Assembly: GCF_034190915.1 (NCBI RefSeq)
Contig: NW_026947485.1
Coordinates: forward strand, 36,965,519-37,029,518
Reading direction: 5' to 3'
Length of the DNA: 64,000 nucleotides
Source of the DNA: Cavia porcellus
Taxonomy: Eukaryota > Chordata > Mammalia > Rodentia > Caviidae
Position 1 is the stretch's first letter; each line of letters starts with the position of its first letter. The notes under the pieces were generated by a model that had not been told where the DNA came from, made no database searches, and saw only the letters and a program-made list of their open reading frames with translations. Shown one piece after another: positions 44,921 through 57,399 of the stretch. The position numbers were made by a program, and so were the translations under genes.

Positions 44921-45235
44921 GGCCAGGTTACATACCTGTAAACTCAGCTGCTTGGAAGATCAGCAAGTTTGTTTTTTGTTGTTGTTGTTGTTGTTTTGTC
45001 TTTTTCCTTTTTTGATTGGTACCGGGGATTGAACTCACAACCACACACTTGCAAGGCAGGCGCTTATGCCCCTAAGCTAAATCCCTAGCTCCTGATCAGT
45101 AAGTTTGTGACCAACCTGGTCAACTTATCTAAACCTGGTCTCTATATAAAGAAAATAAAAAGGGCAGGAGATGTAATTCAGTGGTATCCAGCTGTATAGT
45201 CCTGGGTTGGTTCTCCAACATTGCAGAGAGAAGTG
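44921..45235 (+). repeat. B1-dID dimeric SINE split by an ID
   Basis: Left piece 'ggccaggttacatacctgta', right piece 'gaccaacctggtcaacttat' and an ID half ('gggcaggagatgtaattcag', 'gggttggttctccaacattg'). A younger ID lies between the pieces. Confidence 0.88.
44972..45093 (-). repeat. ID SINE nested in B1-dID
   Basis: Reverse-strand ID: (gtt)n tail, 'tttgtctttttcctttttt', 'ggtaccggggattgaactc', 'ttgcaaggcaggcgcttatg'. Target duplications gatcagcaagtttg (44958-44971) and gatcagtaagtttg (45094-45107), one mismatch. On its own strand the tail reads aaaaaaggaaaaagacaaaa. Confidence 0.96.
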
Positions 45236-46504
45236 TGGGGGGAAGAACTCAAGAGTGTGTTCCTCGAGATGCCAACTAACCTTTGCTGCAGTGAGTGGAC
45301 TCAGAGCCCAGAAAGCAGCTCCCAGAATGTCTGGGATCAAGGCATCACACCCTGTGATACACATGAACTACACCCCATCTCTGTGCCTGTGGGTGCCCTG
45401 AGGGCATTCTAACATTTCCCCAGGGACACCTTTGAGAGAGGGCTTGGAGACACCACCCCGTCCCCAAGGAGCTGAGCAATGCTCTGATCCAGCACTGCGG
45501 GCGAGACTCACCCTGCTTGCCCTGGCCTCCACATCCTCCATTTACAATGTGGAGTCATTGTCGTGGGAAGGGTTCTCCAGTTGCTTATCTCTGATACACT
45601 ATGACTTAAGGCGCCTGGGTAGCAGGGACACATGTGGTGCTGTTTCACAGAAAGGTGGAGTATTTTATCCTCTTAAATGGTTAACAGTGTCAGGGGCTGC
45701 TCACATGAGACAGCTGAGTGCAGACACAAAGGTTTGAAGGTTCAAATATCTGACAGTCACAAAGAAAACCCAGGTGTTCCAATTCCCCCAAGGGTAGACA
45801 GGTGCTCAGGGTTCCCAGGGGGCAGCAGTGTCCCCAGGTAGGAGCCTGTGTTCCCAGGATCTGACAGCCTCCTGGATATTACGTCTGCTGTCACCAAGGC
45901 CCAGAGGACCTCCTGAACTCTATCAGCTCCTGACCCAACACAGCACTTGTCTCCATCCACCCAGCTTGTCAGAACTGAGTGGGGACAGAAAGGCTGTGCT
46001 TGACCACCAGGACAGATCAGAATGACTCGATTCTGGTTAGGTGGCATTGATGAAGATTCCCTCCAAACTCTGGCTCTTCTTCAGACTTCAGAGTGCCGTG
46101 TCTCTGGGATGGTCTTTCGTGGACTCCTACCATCCTGCCATCTCTCTCTGGAACTATCTCCCAACTGCCACCACACGCATACGCACACATACACACACTC
46201 ATGCACATGCCTGCACATGCACATACACCCCATGGAACTCAGCCTCAACCCTTGAAACTAATCTATTTCTCCAGCTGTAGGCTAAACCAGCCAACTTCCT
46301 ACTCAACCCCTAAAGCCCTGACATTTTTGCTGACTACAGTTTAACTGATATTAAATTACTGATTTCCTCCCCCAAACTGGTTCCTCATCTCCTTCAAAGA
46401 CACCTAGCATCACTGACTTCATGTGACAGGTCATAACATGCCATCAGTTCCAATGACAGCTGTCCTCTTTGGCCTCTTACCGCAGGGCCCTTACTCAGAC
46501 TTTG
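45236..46504. other. No gene seen
   Basis: A CA-rich microsatellite-like patch lies at 46170-46230. Frames up to 101 codons overlap and lack domains. Confidence 0.5.
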
Positions 46505-46960
46505 ACAAAAGCCTGACACCTGGATTACTGCAGCACATCTCAAGTGGCCCTTCCCACACTGACCATCAGGACGAGTTTTCCAAGACATAGATCTGCTCGC
46601 ATTACTCTTGGATCTGCTCTCAATCTCTCGATTCTCCAGGAACTTAAAACCCTGCCAAACCTGACTTCAACTACCACACGGTATCTGCTCTCTCTACCCT
46701 CCAAAGCACCCTGCTCCTCGGTACACTTACATTAGCTCTTCTGAAACACACAGTGCACAGTTCAGTCACTTTCCCTGTGCTGCTCCTACACATGTTAGTG
46801 CCAATACAGACCCTGAGGTTGGCAAGGGGGACTAGTCCAGCCAGCACCCAGGCCCAGTCCCAGCCACATGGATGCATTTCGGTTCCAAGTCATCATCTCC
46901 TCCACATGCTGGGTTTGCCTGCATCTGACTGGCCAGGGCCACTTTGCTTCCTTTCTAAGG
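46505..46960 (+). mobile_element. LINE2 (L2) relic
   Basis: 'cctggattactgcagcac' at 46516 is the L2 landmark 'ctggattactgcaacag'. 'aacttaaaaccctgcc' and later pyrimidine-rich stretches follow in the order of the L2 3' region. Very diverged. Confidence 0.55.
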
Positions 46961-48767
46961 GTCTCCATGTTTCTCTCTCCAAATCAGAGCCCATCACCTG
47001 GTTTTCACAGAACTAGAGAGGGAGGCTGGGGGAATGGGCTGCTGGAATTCCAGGCTCCTGACCAACACCATTTGACATCATCCCCCAGGTGGTACCAGGA
47101 ACGGGGAGCCATAAGAACGCTGGAAATCTCTCTAAACAACAGAGTCCTGGGTACGAGGCAGCTCTGGCCGCAGCCCCCGCCCGCTGGGAGCTGTCGAGGG
47201 TGTGGGGCTCAGCCTTTATCATCACACAGGTCCAGCCAGGGGCCCAGGCTCCTCCTCAGCACTACACAGGGCTGAGGAAGGAGGGGAGTGGAGGTGCAGG
47301 GATGATGGAGTGCTGTTTCTGTAGCTCCGTCAATTAAGAAGGAGTTAAAAGGGCCTTAGTGTTATTCCACTTATGAGAGGAATGTGGCCTGGGGCCTTGG
47401 TTCCTAGTACCTGCTCTCAGTCTCTGGCCTTGCTTCCCTGATAAGGGGGCTCAGGAGTGAGCCTCTGTCTCTGGGAATGCTTTCCCTGAGCTGTGTGTTC
47501 CCCCCAACATATCTCCCAGGCCTCTCTGCACGTCCCAGCCTGTCTGCTCTACATTCTATTTATTCTCCATCTCTAAGATGTGACTGAGTCTGTCTCATCC
47601 CCAACCTGGGCACACCAAGGCCCAGGGAGCCATGAGGTTTAAATGGACAGCCATGCTACATCAGCACCAGCTCAGGCCAGCAGCAGTGGCCAGACCCTGG
47701 CGTAGGCAGCTGCTCTCAAGGCATTCAAAAATGAGTACTTTGTACTCTGGCTGGCTACTTCCCAACAGGTGGCCACAGGGTCCTTCCAGCGGCAAGTTTC
47801 CACTCTGGAATGCCAGAGTCCTGACATAGATGCTTATAGTCTTCTAGGGAGACGGTGTGACCGTGGCCCTGTGAGGCCAAACAGTGCTGTAGAGAGATCA
47901 GTGGCCCAGGGTCCGAAGCCATGGAAGCTAGAGGAGGTCTTCTGTCTCAGGCTGGCTTTCCATTTAGTTCTGTTTGAACTATACAGGACAGCAGTCTTGA
48001 GCCTATTACAGGGTATGGCAGGGCCTCGTTCCATGTTCTGGAGGTCAGGAAGTGCATAGTTGAGTGTGTCAGAACAGGGGATCATCTGACCTTGCTCCTC
48101 AAGTATCTAAAGTTGCTTCCAAGCTGCTCCCCAGCTTCTTTCTCTAAACCATCTTGTGGATGTCCAGTTCTGGGCTTCCATTTCTCCTCCTGACCAAGGC
48201 TGACTTCATCCTCACCTCAGCCTCTGAGTAAAGATGGGAACAAAGTCTCATGTCACCAGGGTTTTGAGGTTTATGAGACATTCCCAGGACCCCTCTAACG
48301 CCAAGACCGCATCGGCAAGCTGGTACCTGAGCATCACTGGGAGCTGGGCCTTCTCACCCGTGGGTGTCCCTGTCCTGGGCTCCGCTCTCCTGTCTCCTCA
48401 CAGCACCCTGCCTGTGCTCGAGGCCTCCCGCACAGCCCCTTCTCACCATTCTGTGTGCCTCTTTACTGCCAGCACCCCAGGCCCTCACACCCAGGTGTGT
48501 TAAGACCAACTGTGAGGATGGGCAGAGAGTTCTTTACCTTAACGGCAGCCTTGGTGTTGCTGTGTTCAGGAGTGGTGGGAGGAAGTGATGGTCACATGGG
48601 GGCAGGAGGAATGAGCAAGGTTAACATTTGAGAGTTTCTCTGCTAAGTCCAAAGGATGGAGAATGTGGACAGTCACCTGACTGGACCAGAGGTGGTTGAT
48701 AGGAAGTAAAAATAAGGATGCTTCCCTCCATGCTGTGGTGGCAAGAGTTAGCAGGTGCTTCATCAAG
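46961..48767. other. No gene called, repeat-poor
   Basis: GC-richer DNA with crowded short frames on both strands (for example 46868-47275 and 48234-48503) and no domain. No young repeat for 1.8 kb. Confidence 0.5.
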
Positions 48768-48779
48768 AGAAAATGGTTG

Positions 48780-48884
48780 GGGCTGGGGATTTAGCTCAGT
48801 GGCATAAGCGCCTATCTTGCAAGCAGGCGGTCGTGAGTTCGATCCCTGGTACCGATAAAAAAAAAAGAAAGAAAGAAAAGAAAA
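48780..48884 (+). repeat. ID SINE
   Basis: Near-consensus body (tagctcagtggcataagcg, ttgcaagcaggcggtcgtg, gagttcgatccctggtacc) and an (aaag)n tail. Target duplications agaaaatggttg (48768-48779) and agaaaatagttg (48885-48896). Confidence 0.96.
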
Positions 48885-48896
48885 AGAAAATAGTTG

Positions 48897-50584
48897 CATT
48901 GTGTGTTTTCCAGTAATCCCTAAGTCAGTGTGTGATTTGCCTCTTTGAAGATTTAGCTACAGCACTTCAACTCCAGCTCAGCTCCTGTATTCACTCTGGA
49001 AAGTGGCTAATAAAAACATTTCTGTCCATACATTTATGAGACTCCTAAAGCATAGTGAAGGGGCTTGACCCCAACTGTAAACACCTGAAATGAGGGCAAA
49101 GATGCAGTGTCTCTCAACCAGACACAGTATATAGGTTTTACATCCTTCTAAATGAAGATAGCCAGGATCCTCAATGCAGCTGGTTTTCTAAATTCCAAGG
49201 CACAGTAGGAAGCTTAGAGAAAGTAGATTGGGAATGAGAAAGAAAGCAGTACTAAGCAGTCCATACCATCAGAGACAATTGTGGATAACTGTGTAAGTTT
49301 TAGATAGAAAAATAAAATCTTACAGTAATATCTGCCCAGGGATATTAGATAGAGCAAGACAGGATTTGCCTTCACATTTCAGATGTTAAAGGTTGATGTC
49401 AGAGAGAATGTGATGTCACCCACAAGTCAATGGCATTTTTTAATAAGGACACAGCCTCTCAGCTCAGCAGCCTTTTGGCCTAAGCCAATGGGACATTTCC
49501 CACATCCTCACCCGCACTCAGAGACCCTCCTGCCTGCTGTAGCAGAAATCCCTTCTCTGAGCAGCCTTGACCATCTGCCAAATGCCTCAGCCTGAACCTG
49601 ATGGTCAGGAGGCACAGGGAGGTATTTTTTAATTTAGCTGGTTTTCTGTTTCTTTGTTCTTCCCTGCGCCTCATTATCTTGAGAGGTCTTTAATAATCGA
49701 GCAGGCCTGGAACATTCCTCTGTTGCTTCTCCCACGTGGATTTCTGCCACCCCCACACTGTGGAGGAGGGCAGCTGGAGTCTCAAGCTGGCACTGGCTTG
49801 GGCAAGAAATGGGGAGAGCGGGTCCGGAGCCTCCAGGAAATGCAGTTTGCACCAATGCTTTCACGCCATCCTGAACACACACATGTGAACGCCCGCATAT
49901 GCATACTTCCACACTTGCGAGTGTTCCATCCAGGAGCCTCACAGTCATTGTGTGTCAGGAGGTGTTAGATTATTGGAGTTTTTGCAGGGTCAGGGTGCTC
50001 CAGTTCACAAAACACCAAGGCAAGCATTGTCCCACAACTCACTGTGTTGCTAGGGAACCACACAGCCCACAGGATATTACTTATACAGTGTGATCAAGGA
50101 GGCCCAGGTGGTTGCCATGCATGTGGCAGATACAAAACATCAGATTTCCTGTCACTCTAGGGGAGATGAGGGGAAGTTAGTGTACAAGGCCACAGATGGG
50201 AGCCCTGACTGGGAAAGAAGCACCGACACAGAAGCCAGGGCCCTACAGAGGGGCCCGCAGCCAGACATCAAGTGACCAAATCTGCTGGGGCACCAACAAG
50301 GTGCTGTCTCTCACAGGGCAGGCACAGAGTGGAGCACTACACACAGATGCCCAGTTGTCTTCTGCAGGAGAGTCCAGCAGTGCCAGCCAGACACACAGAT
50401 CTGCACTCAGTAGCTAGAAGCAGACTTGAGCAGAAGAACAGATCCTGGGAGCCACTGAGCTGCAGAGCAAGAAGAGACAGATGAGAAGGTCTTGCATGCT
50501 GCTGGCAGGAGACTTTGGACTTCACTCACTCTTACGCTGGACTTGGTGCAATCATCTTAGAGCACAGCCTTCTATGAATGATTC
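48897..50584. other. No gene seen
   Basis: Overlapping 104-codon frames on opposite strands at 49634-49968 have no domain. No repeat named. Confidence 0.5.
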
Positions 50585-50960
50585 AAAGCAGAGTCCAGAG
50601 ATAGGCTCCTGGGTTCAAAGCCCACTTCTGCCACTTGCTTGCACTGTGGCCGTGGGAAATATACTTAACCTCTGCCCATCTCTTTTTTGATTTGCTTTCT
50701 AAAGTTCTTTTTGCATGTTTTGCAGCACTAGAGGTTGCACCTAGGGAGTGTTGAGCTATGTTCCGCATTTTCTTTTCTTTTTTTAGATAGTGTCTCTCTA
50801 AATTGCCTAGGTCTTAAACTTTTTCCATTCTCCTGCCTCAGCCCCCTAAGTTTGCGGGATCACAAGGGTGAATCACCATACCCAGCTCACATCTCAGTTT
50901 TATCATTAGTACAGTGGGTAACATTTTTCATCAACTATAAGACACAGAGTGTTTTTTGGT
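50585..50960 (+). repeat. MIR SINE split by a B1-dID
   Basis: Left part 'ctcctgggttcaaagcccac', 'ttctgccacttgcttgc', 'atacttaacctctgccc'; right part from 50889 'catctcagttttatcattag', 'acagtgggtaac'. The B1-dID lies between. Confidence 0.8.
50715..50888 (-). repeat. B1-dID dimeric SINE inserted in MIR
   Basis: Complement of an ID half ('gcagcactagaggttgcacc') then of a B1 half ('gatagtgtctctctaaattg', 'tctcctgcctcagcccc', 'gaatcaccatacccagct'). Confidence 0.85.
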
Positions 50961-51066
50961 TTTGTTTTTAGCATTTTAACATGTCTAATATCACCTTAGA
51001 ATCATGGGCTGGGTAGCAGTAATGACACAGTTGTCATCATTATGCATGTAAATCAAAAAGTCACAG

Positions 51067-51155
51067 GGGCCAGAGATTCAGCTCAGCGGCACAAGTGCCT
51101 GCCTGGCAAGCACGAGGTTGTAAGTTTGATCTCCAGTACCAAAAAAAAAAAAAAA
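51067..51155 (+). repeat. ID SINE
   Basis: 'gccagagattcagctcagcg', 'gcctgcctggcaagcacg', 'agtttgatctccagtacc', A19 tail. Target duplications aaaagtcacag / aaaagttacag. Confidence 0.94.
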
Positions 51156-51174
51156 AAAAGTTACAGAATCAAGC

Positions 51175-51355
51175 AGAATGTGGTGGCACACATTTTCAAA
51201 CTCAGCAACTCAGGAGGCTGAGACAGGACTTTTATGAATTCGAGGGCATTACAAGGAATTTAGTGAGAACCTCTCAAAATAAAAAATAAAAAGTTATGGG
51301 CATGTGGTTCAGTGGTAGAGTGTCCTTGGGTTCAATCTCTAAGACTGCAAAAATA
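51175..51355 (+). repeat. B1-dID dimeric SINE
   Basis: B1 half ('agaatgtggtggcacacatt', 'gcaactcaggaggctgagac') and ID half ('gggcatgtggttcagtggta', 'gggttcaatctctaagac'). Confidence 0.87.
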
Positions 51356-51409
51356 ATAACAAATACCAATACATTTTAAAAATGTTTTAAGCATTCTAAC
51401 ATTTTAAAA

Positions 51410-51540
51410 CCTCACACCTGTAATTCTAGCACTTGAGAGGCCGAGACAGGAAAATCACTGCAGGTTCAAGAACAGCCTGGACTACACCTTGACTTTAAGG
51501 CTAACTTGAAATAAATAACAAGATCTAACTGCAGTAAATA
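51410..51540 (+). repeat. B1 SINE
   Basis: 'acctcacacctgtaattcta', 'cacttgagaggccgagacag', 'gttcaagaacagcctggact'; (aaat)n tail. Confidence 0.85.
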
Positions 51541-51639
51541 AATAAATAAGATATTTTGGGGTTTTTATTACTTTTTTATTTTTATTTTTTCTACTTTTAT
51601 TTCAAAGAGATAAATAAAATATTTTTTAAAAATAAAAAG

Positions 51640-51815
51640 GCCTGAGGATGCAGTCCATCAGTAGAGCACTTGTCTAGCATGGCCACGTATTCAATTCACA
51701 GTACTACAAAAACAAAACAAGAAGATCACAGAACCGGAGGCTGGTGACGTAGCTCAGCGGTAGGGTACTTGCCTCCTGCTTGAAGCTATGGGTTTGATCA
51801 CCAAAACTACACACA
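51640..51815 (+). repeat. Two consecutive old ID-type SINEs
   Basis: First at 51640-51712 ('cctgaggatgcagtccatca', 'gtagagcacttgtctagcat'), second at 51735-51815 ('ggctggtgacgtagctcagc', 'ggtagggtacttgcctcc', 'gggtttgatcaccaaaac'). Both carry the older 'ggtagrg' D arm rather than 'ggcataag'. Confidence 0.8.
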
Positions 51816-52134
51816 CAAAAAATACCTATACTAACTTTTTTCATTTGTAAACTTATGTATGCATGAAATCTATGCTTTTGAAAGCCTTTATCTAAACAAG
51901 CCTAACCAGCTCTTTCATTAAACATCAAATAAAAGCTAAGTGGTAAGGAAGCATTGTGCCATAATTTTCTTTTCTCAGTGCTAAAAAAATAAGGTACATC
52001 TTACTGGTAGCCCTTTCTTACTGTTAAAGAAATACGGCTGTAACCATACATGCCTCATAAGAGTGTTAAAAAGACTAAATGAGTTAATATTTATGAATTA
52101 CTCAGGAGGGTGCCTGGGTATATAACAATCCCAA
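51816..52134. other. AT-rich, no gene seen
   Basis: Nothing recognisable. Confidence 0.5.
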
Positions 52135-52272
52135 TATGCATGCTGCCAAATGGTACATAATCCCAGCACTTGGGAGGCTGAAGCAGGAGGACTGCTGAGA
52201 GTTCAAGGGAAACCTGAGCTATGTAGTGAGTTCAAAACCACCCTGAACTATATAGTGAGATCTTATCTCAAA
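52135..52272 (+). repeat. B1 SINE
   Basis: 'tacataatcccagcacttgg', 'gaggctgaagcaggaggact', and the internally duplicated 'ctgaactatatagtgagatc' type end. The 5' end is truncated. Confidence 0.9.
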
Positions 52273-52822
52273 AAATTAAATTGATGATAATTATAATGAT
52301 AAATTTAAGGTGACATAAATAAACAGAATATGATTTTCACTTTGGAAACATTCCTGGTAGAGCTGTGCATGAAGAGAGTAGCCAGTGGGCAGGCAGGGCA
52401 GAAGATCCCCGCCGTTGTGGTAGAGACAGTAAAGTCCCGGTTAACTGTGGCCATGTGGACAGACAGAAGTGATGGAGGAAAGGTGGACCTCACATGTCTG
52501 TCGGTGGATCTGTGTACACGAGGAAGAGGGTGGAGGTGAAAGCAGCGCCCAGCCGGCAGCTGGGGCCACTGAGAGAGCTCCTGAGATGGAAAATCCACAG
52601 AAGCGACTACGGGAACACAAAGAGTCAGCTGAGACCGATGTCTGTGAGTCTCCAGGTGGAAATGGCTGGCAAGAAACTAAAAATGAAGTTCAGAGTTCAA
52701 CAGACACATCCAAGACTGGGGAAGAAGGAAGAAAGCAAGAGCTGAACCAATTCCTGCCCACAACACTTTGTTTATATCACACCTGGAGTATCACTCCATT
52801 GTCTTAGTACTTGAGCTTTTTA
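52273..52822. other. No gene seen
   Basis: A 112-codon frame (52469-52807) overlaps others and has no domain. Confidence 0.5.
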
Positions 52823-52914
52823 TGTTGTTGTTGTTTTGTTTTGTTGGTACCAGGGATTGAACACACAACCTTGCACTTGCCAAGCAGGTGCTTGTGCCAC
52901 TAAGCTAAGGCCCC
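52823..52914 (-). repeat. ID SINE
   Basis: 'ggtaccagggattgaacaca', 'cacttgccaagcaggtgct', 'tgtgccactaagctaaggcc': reverse-strand ID with a (gttt)n tail. Confidence 0.92.
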
Positions 52915-53037
52915 TCTTTTTCTTTTTTGGGACAGGTTCTTGCTATGTAGTTCAGGATGGCCTTGAACTCACAGGGAGCTACCTGCCTCAGCCTCCCAAG
53001 TGCTGAGATTACAGGCATGCACCACCACACATGGCTA
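52915..53037 (-). repeat. B1 SINE
   Basis: 'gggacaggttcttgctatgt', 'cttgaactcacagggagcta', 'cctgcctcagcctcccaagt', 'gcatgcaccaccacacatgg'. With the plus-strand B1 at 52135 it forms an inverted SINE pair about 0.65 kb apart. Confidence 0.93.
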
Positions 53038-55174
53038 CTTAGCTACTTTTACCTGTGTATGTCTCCCCAACAAAGAGTGAGCTGAGGGCAGGGAACTCCA
53101 CTGCTCAGCCCAGAGCCCAGACACACCAGCTGTTCTGTGGGTACTTGTTGGAGGGATACCTCCTCTTTGGATACCAAGTTTCCTGCCTCATTTACTCTTC
53201 CTCATGCCTCTCAGTCTGTGCCTGGTGAAGACAGAGCAGAACAGATTGGGAGCCACATGCATCAAGAAGAGGGAAAGATCCCAGCATCGGTGCGTAACTG
53301 ATGAGGAGCATGGGAGAAGAGACCAAAGTAGAGACAAAAAGAAGACAGTACAGGATGAAGTAGGTGAAGCCAGAAGGTGGGAGGAGGGGAAACACATCCT
53401 AAGGGGCAGCCATGAGATCTGCCTGCTGTCTTGTTCCCCCCTCCGAGTTCCACAGATCTCTCTCACCCTCTCTGCTTTCCTGATTCAAGTTTTGCACACC
53501 TTCGGCAACATCTAAAAGGCTGAGGAAAGAGACCCAGTTTCAGGAGATTATTGTGGGACCCTCTGGGTCTCTCTGTGGCTCCTTGATCTAGAACTGAACC
53601 CTTCCCTCACCTTGCTGGGTGGTTTCGGCTTCCTCTGGTTCTGTTTTTACCTCGGCCTCTTCTCAGCTGGCCAGGAGAGCTGGCTGTCTGGGATGCATTT
53701 GCCTCCTCAATGCTTGGTGACCATTTTTCCTGCTCACCTATTGCTCAAGACTTTCTCCCCGTCCTGCTTCTGTGTCCTAATGTCTCTCTGCCCTTCTCTA
53801 TTGCCCTTCTCTGCCCTTCTCCACTTTCCATCAGGGCTCAGGAACCAGGACTCAACTCCACAGTGCACGGTGGGTTTCAGTCATAAGGTCTCTTCTGACT
53901 GTCCCAGAGCTTTGTGCCCCCACCCACAACCTGCAGGCCTGCCTTTCACTCCTATGCGTGCTCTTGTAATGGCATCATTGTTCTGAGTGAGTCACTGTCC
54001 AGCTCTTGAGGGAAGGCCAAAGGGGAAGTTTAGGGCCAGCCCCTGGTGCACACCCACCTCCAAGACTGGTTTTCTGAAGACCCTGTCTTCCTAGAGCGGA
54101 GTCCAGTCCAATTCTACCAGCTTTGAGCTCACGTTAGGAAAATACAGAGACAGCCCAGAATTCATCTGCTGTGAACTGAGCTCTGGTATTTACCAAAATA
54201 TCTAAGAATGGCCTCTGATCCAGGGCAGGAGAGGAAAACAGAAGCTGGCTGAGGTCAGGCAGATGACATCCCGCCCTTCCACACCACCGCCCTTTCCTCA
54301 GGTGCCCCAGAAGGAATCCAGGTTTGTCTGTCTGTCTCCCTTGCCTGGTTTCGGGCTCGTCACAGAGGCATCCCACCCACCACTGGTATAGGATGGTACA
54401 TCCTACAATCCTTCTTTGATCTTCCTCACCCTGGCCAGGGGGAGAGAAAGGAGACAACGTCACCTTCCATCATCAGAGCTGAAAAACAGAAGCTGAGACT
54501 GAACAGGAAAGTGCCGCTGGCAAGTCCTGGGGAGACCACAGAAATTGGAGACATGAGAAGTGTGGGGCAGTGCATGGGAAATGGTGGCCCTTGGAATCCA
54601 CGAGTCCCAGGTTTTATAAGGAGGCTCTAAAGCACAAGCAGAGCTGGGACTGGCAGGCAGAGGCAGGAAACTGGCAGGCAAAGGAGACATAAAAAGCCAG
54701 ATGTTGTAACCCCACATTGTGTAGGGAGACAAGGTAAGCCATGGAAAGAGGGCAGACAGGCAATGAAAACCCCAAAATGACCCTGAGCTTTGTGCCAGGA
54801 ATCCCTGGAGGGTACAGTGGGCATCTGGCACATAATGACTCTAACATGCAGGCTGCTGAATACATAAATAAAATCTGATTTACCCAAGCTCCAGTTATTC
54901 AGAGGCGAAAACCCTGGGGAGGACCAAAAGAAATGAGAAGGAAATAGCACAGACTTTGGAAATGGGATTTCCTGGGCCTGCAGGGCCAGAGGAAGTAGAC
55001 AGCAAGCAGTCTTGGCACAGAGAGAGAAATATTGGGGGAAACTGATTTTCTGAGCCAGTTGGTATGTCTTAGTCCCTGATTTATGCAACTGTCACATCTT
55101 CTACCTCAGTCAGATTTGTCACAGTTTTCCAAGTCGTTCAGCAAAGTGTCTGCTCCTAGGGACAGACATTCCTT
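53038..55174. other. 2 kb without recognised repeat or gene
   Basis: A (tgcccttctct)3-type short tandem repeat at 53789-53826. Frames up to 153 codons (54627-55088, minus) overlap frames of 123 and 83 codons on the same strand and show no domain; rejected. Confidence 0.5.
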
Positions 55175-55309
55175 TGTTCCTTCGTTTTCTACTTTTTTTG
55201 GTTTTGTTTGTTTGGTTGGTTTTTTTGGTATGGGGAATCCAGGTATCGAGCTCACAACCTCACGCTTGTCAGTCAGGTGCTTATACCACTGAGCTAAAGC
55301 TGCAGCCCC
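55175..55309 (-). repeat. ID SINE
   Basis: T/G-rich tail, then 'ggtatcgagctcacaacc', 'cacgcttgtcagtcaggtgc', 'ataccactgagctaaagctg'. Possible target duplication attcctt at both ends. Confidence 0.92.
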
Positions 55310-56271
55310 ATTCCTTCCTTTTTAGCATTGTGATCATCTATGAAGTAACTAAGGCATGGGTCCCATGAACCAGAGCTGTCAGCACCCACCATGACTGCCA
55401 TTGGGTTTGAGACAGGGCTCCGGCAATGCTAGGTCCCAGAAATGCTTGTTGCCTTGAAATGACTTGAATGAGCATCAGTTTAATGACGGGAAACATCAGT
55501 CAATCTAGTCAAACATCCGGTTTGACTTAGGCACAGAGGCAACTTTTCTTTTCAGTGAATCATGGTCCTTATGAGGGCTCCTGGCTGGCACACAGAACTT
55601 GTGGCACTGTCACATGAAGACACTGCCCCTGGCCACCTGCTGCTTCCTGCCCATGGGCCCATGGGTGAGCTGGTACTAAATGAAGGGCTGGCCCAAGGGG
55701 AGCAGCTGGGCCCTGCTGTGTTTTCAGAAATTCAAAATTGCTTCTGGTGCTATCAGCAAATAGCACCAGAAAGTTTAATCAGAAAGCGGGGACTAAATAA
55801 ACAAATAACAAGAAACCAGAGACAGCTGTCTGCCATCAGCCTAATTTAAGAAAATATGCAATCTACCATGGTCAGCTTTCTCTGGTCCCCGGGCTCCCCC
55901 TCCACACACTCCAGAGCAATAGGCCACCTGCACTGTGACAGAGGTCACAGCCATGGGAGCACAGCCCAGGGCCCTCAGCCTATGTGTGTAAGTTACACAC
56001 ATACCCAAATGGACACAGCCATGGCTTAAGCTCCTAACTTCCAAAACCTGCTTTGCTTTGGAGCTGGGGCTCTACACTGGGGCTCCCCAACTCAAGGCTC
56101 TTTACATCCAGAAAACCATCTGGTCACATTTCATTGCGCGTATTTCATTGTTCACTCCTTCTCTCCTTCAAATAGCAGCTGCATGGAAGGCCTTCTTCTC
56201 TCCACACCCTGGCTAACACAGCATGCCTTCTCAACTCCTATTTTAACTGTTTTTGAAGCACCCATCTTTCG
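55310..56271. other. No gene seen
   Basis: Nothing recognisable. Confidence 0.5.
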
Positions 56272-56333
56272 TTTGTCCTTTTGGCAGCACTGGGGATTGA
56301 AACCAGGACTTCACACTGAGGCTACATCCCCAA

Positions 56334-56367
<34 letters not shown>

Positions 56368-56490
56368 TGAGACGAGGAAGTTCTTACTAAAGGCCACTAA
56401 AGACCCAGGCTGGGCTCAAATTTTCTATACTCCTGCCTCAGTTTCTCAGAGTGCTGAGATTATATGTGTACACCAATCACACTCAAGTGA
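56272..56490 (-). repeat. B1-dID dimeric SINE
   Basis: Complement of an ID half ('gcactggggattgaaaccag', 'gaggctacatccccaacc'), T25 linker, then complement of a B1 half ('gacccaggctgggctcaaat', 'tactcctgcctcagtttctc'). Confidence 0.88.
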
Positions 56491-57384
56491 AAGCACCTAT
56501 TTCTAGGCAAAGTGTTTTGTTTTTTATTTTGTTTTTGTTTTGTACTTCTTTTTGCTATCTGTTCCTGCCGCACGCCAGGCCCAGCCCATCATCTATGCCC
56601 GGGGAATGGGACCATCTTGCTCACTATCATCTCCTAAACTGCTCAAGGTGCTGGCTCACAGTAAGCTTCCACTCATGTTGACCCGCCTGACTTAACCAGC
56701 ACATGAGCTGCTTTTTCCAGTAAAGGATGCAGTGTAGGGTGTTCCTGGTCATTCTTGTCACGAGGTCATCTACCAGGCTGGCTCCCTTGTGCAGGACCCC
56801 CCTGCTAGGTTCTCTGCATGTCTTAGATCATTCATTCCATACAATAACCTTCATCAGTGGGTATTTTTATCCCTTCTTAACAGACAGAAAGCCAGGGCCT
56901 GAGGAAGGAACTGAAATTTCCCAAATTCCTTGAGCGTGTTCATGATACCTCTAAATCCCAACCGCCAGGCAAATTTTTCCTGGGATAAAACCAGAGCAAG
57001 TGAACCATTCCTACTAAAACCTGCGCTCCCCCACCACAACCACCCACCCTTGAACACCGGTGGACCTGTCCCTGCTTCCCAGGGTGGTCACCTTCCCACG
57101 CACCACACTGTCCAATAAGCCTGTACTTCCAGGTGGAAGACTCAGCAAAGCTTTTGGGGGAAGGGGTGAAAAGGATAAGGAGGGGGAACGAAAGTTGGGG
57201 AGAGGGCTGTGAGGTTCGGTGAGCTCCTTTCTAAGCCTGCCACGGCCCCACCCACACCCTGCCCCATTTGCTGCGGAAGAGCCGGCTCAGAGCCTAGCTT
57301 GCCCTGAACCTGATAGAAATCTCCCTCCAGAGCTATCTCAGCCACAGGAGGAAACGTCAGCCCAGGGCAGCCGGACTCCTGAGG
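56491..57384. other. No gene seen
   Basis: An ancient-repeat trace ('cttaacagacagaaagcc') lies near 56875-56930. A plain polypurine-leaning stretch is at 57150-57210. Confidence 0.5.
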
Positions 57385-57399
57385 CCAGGCAGCCGCTGA

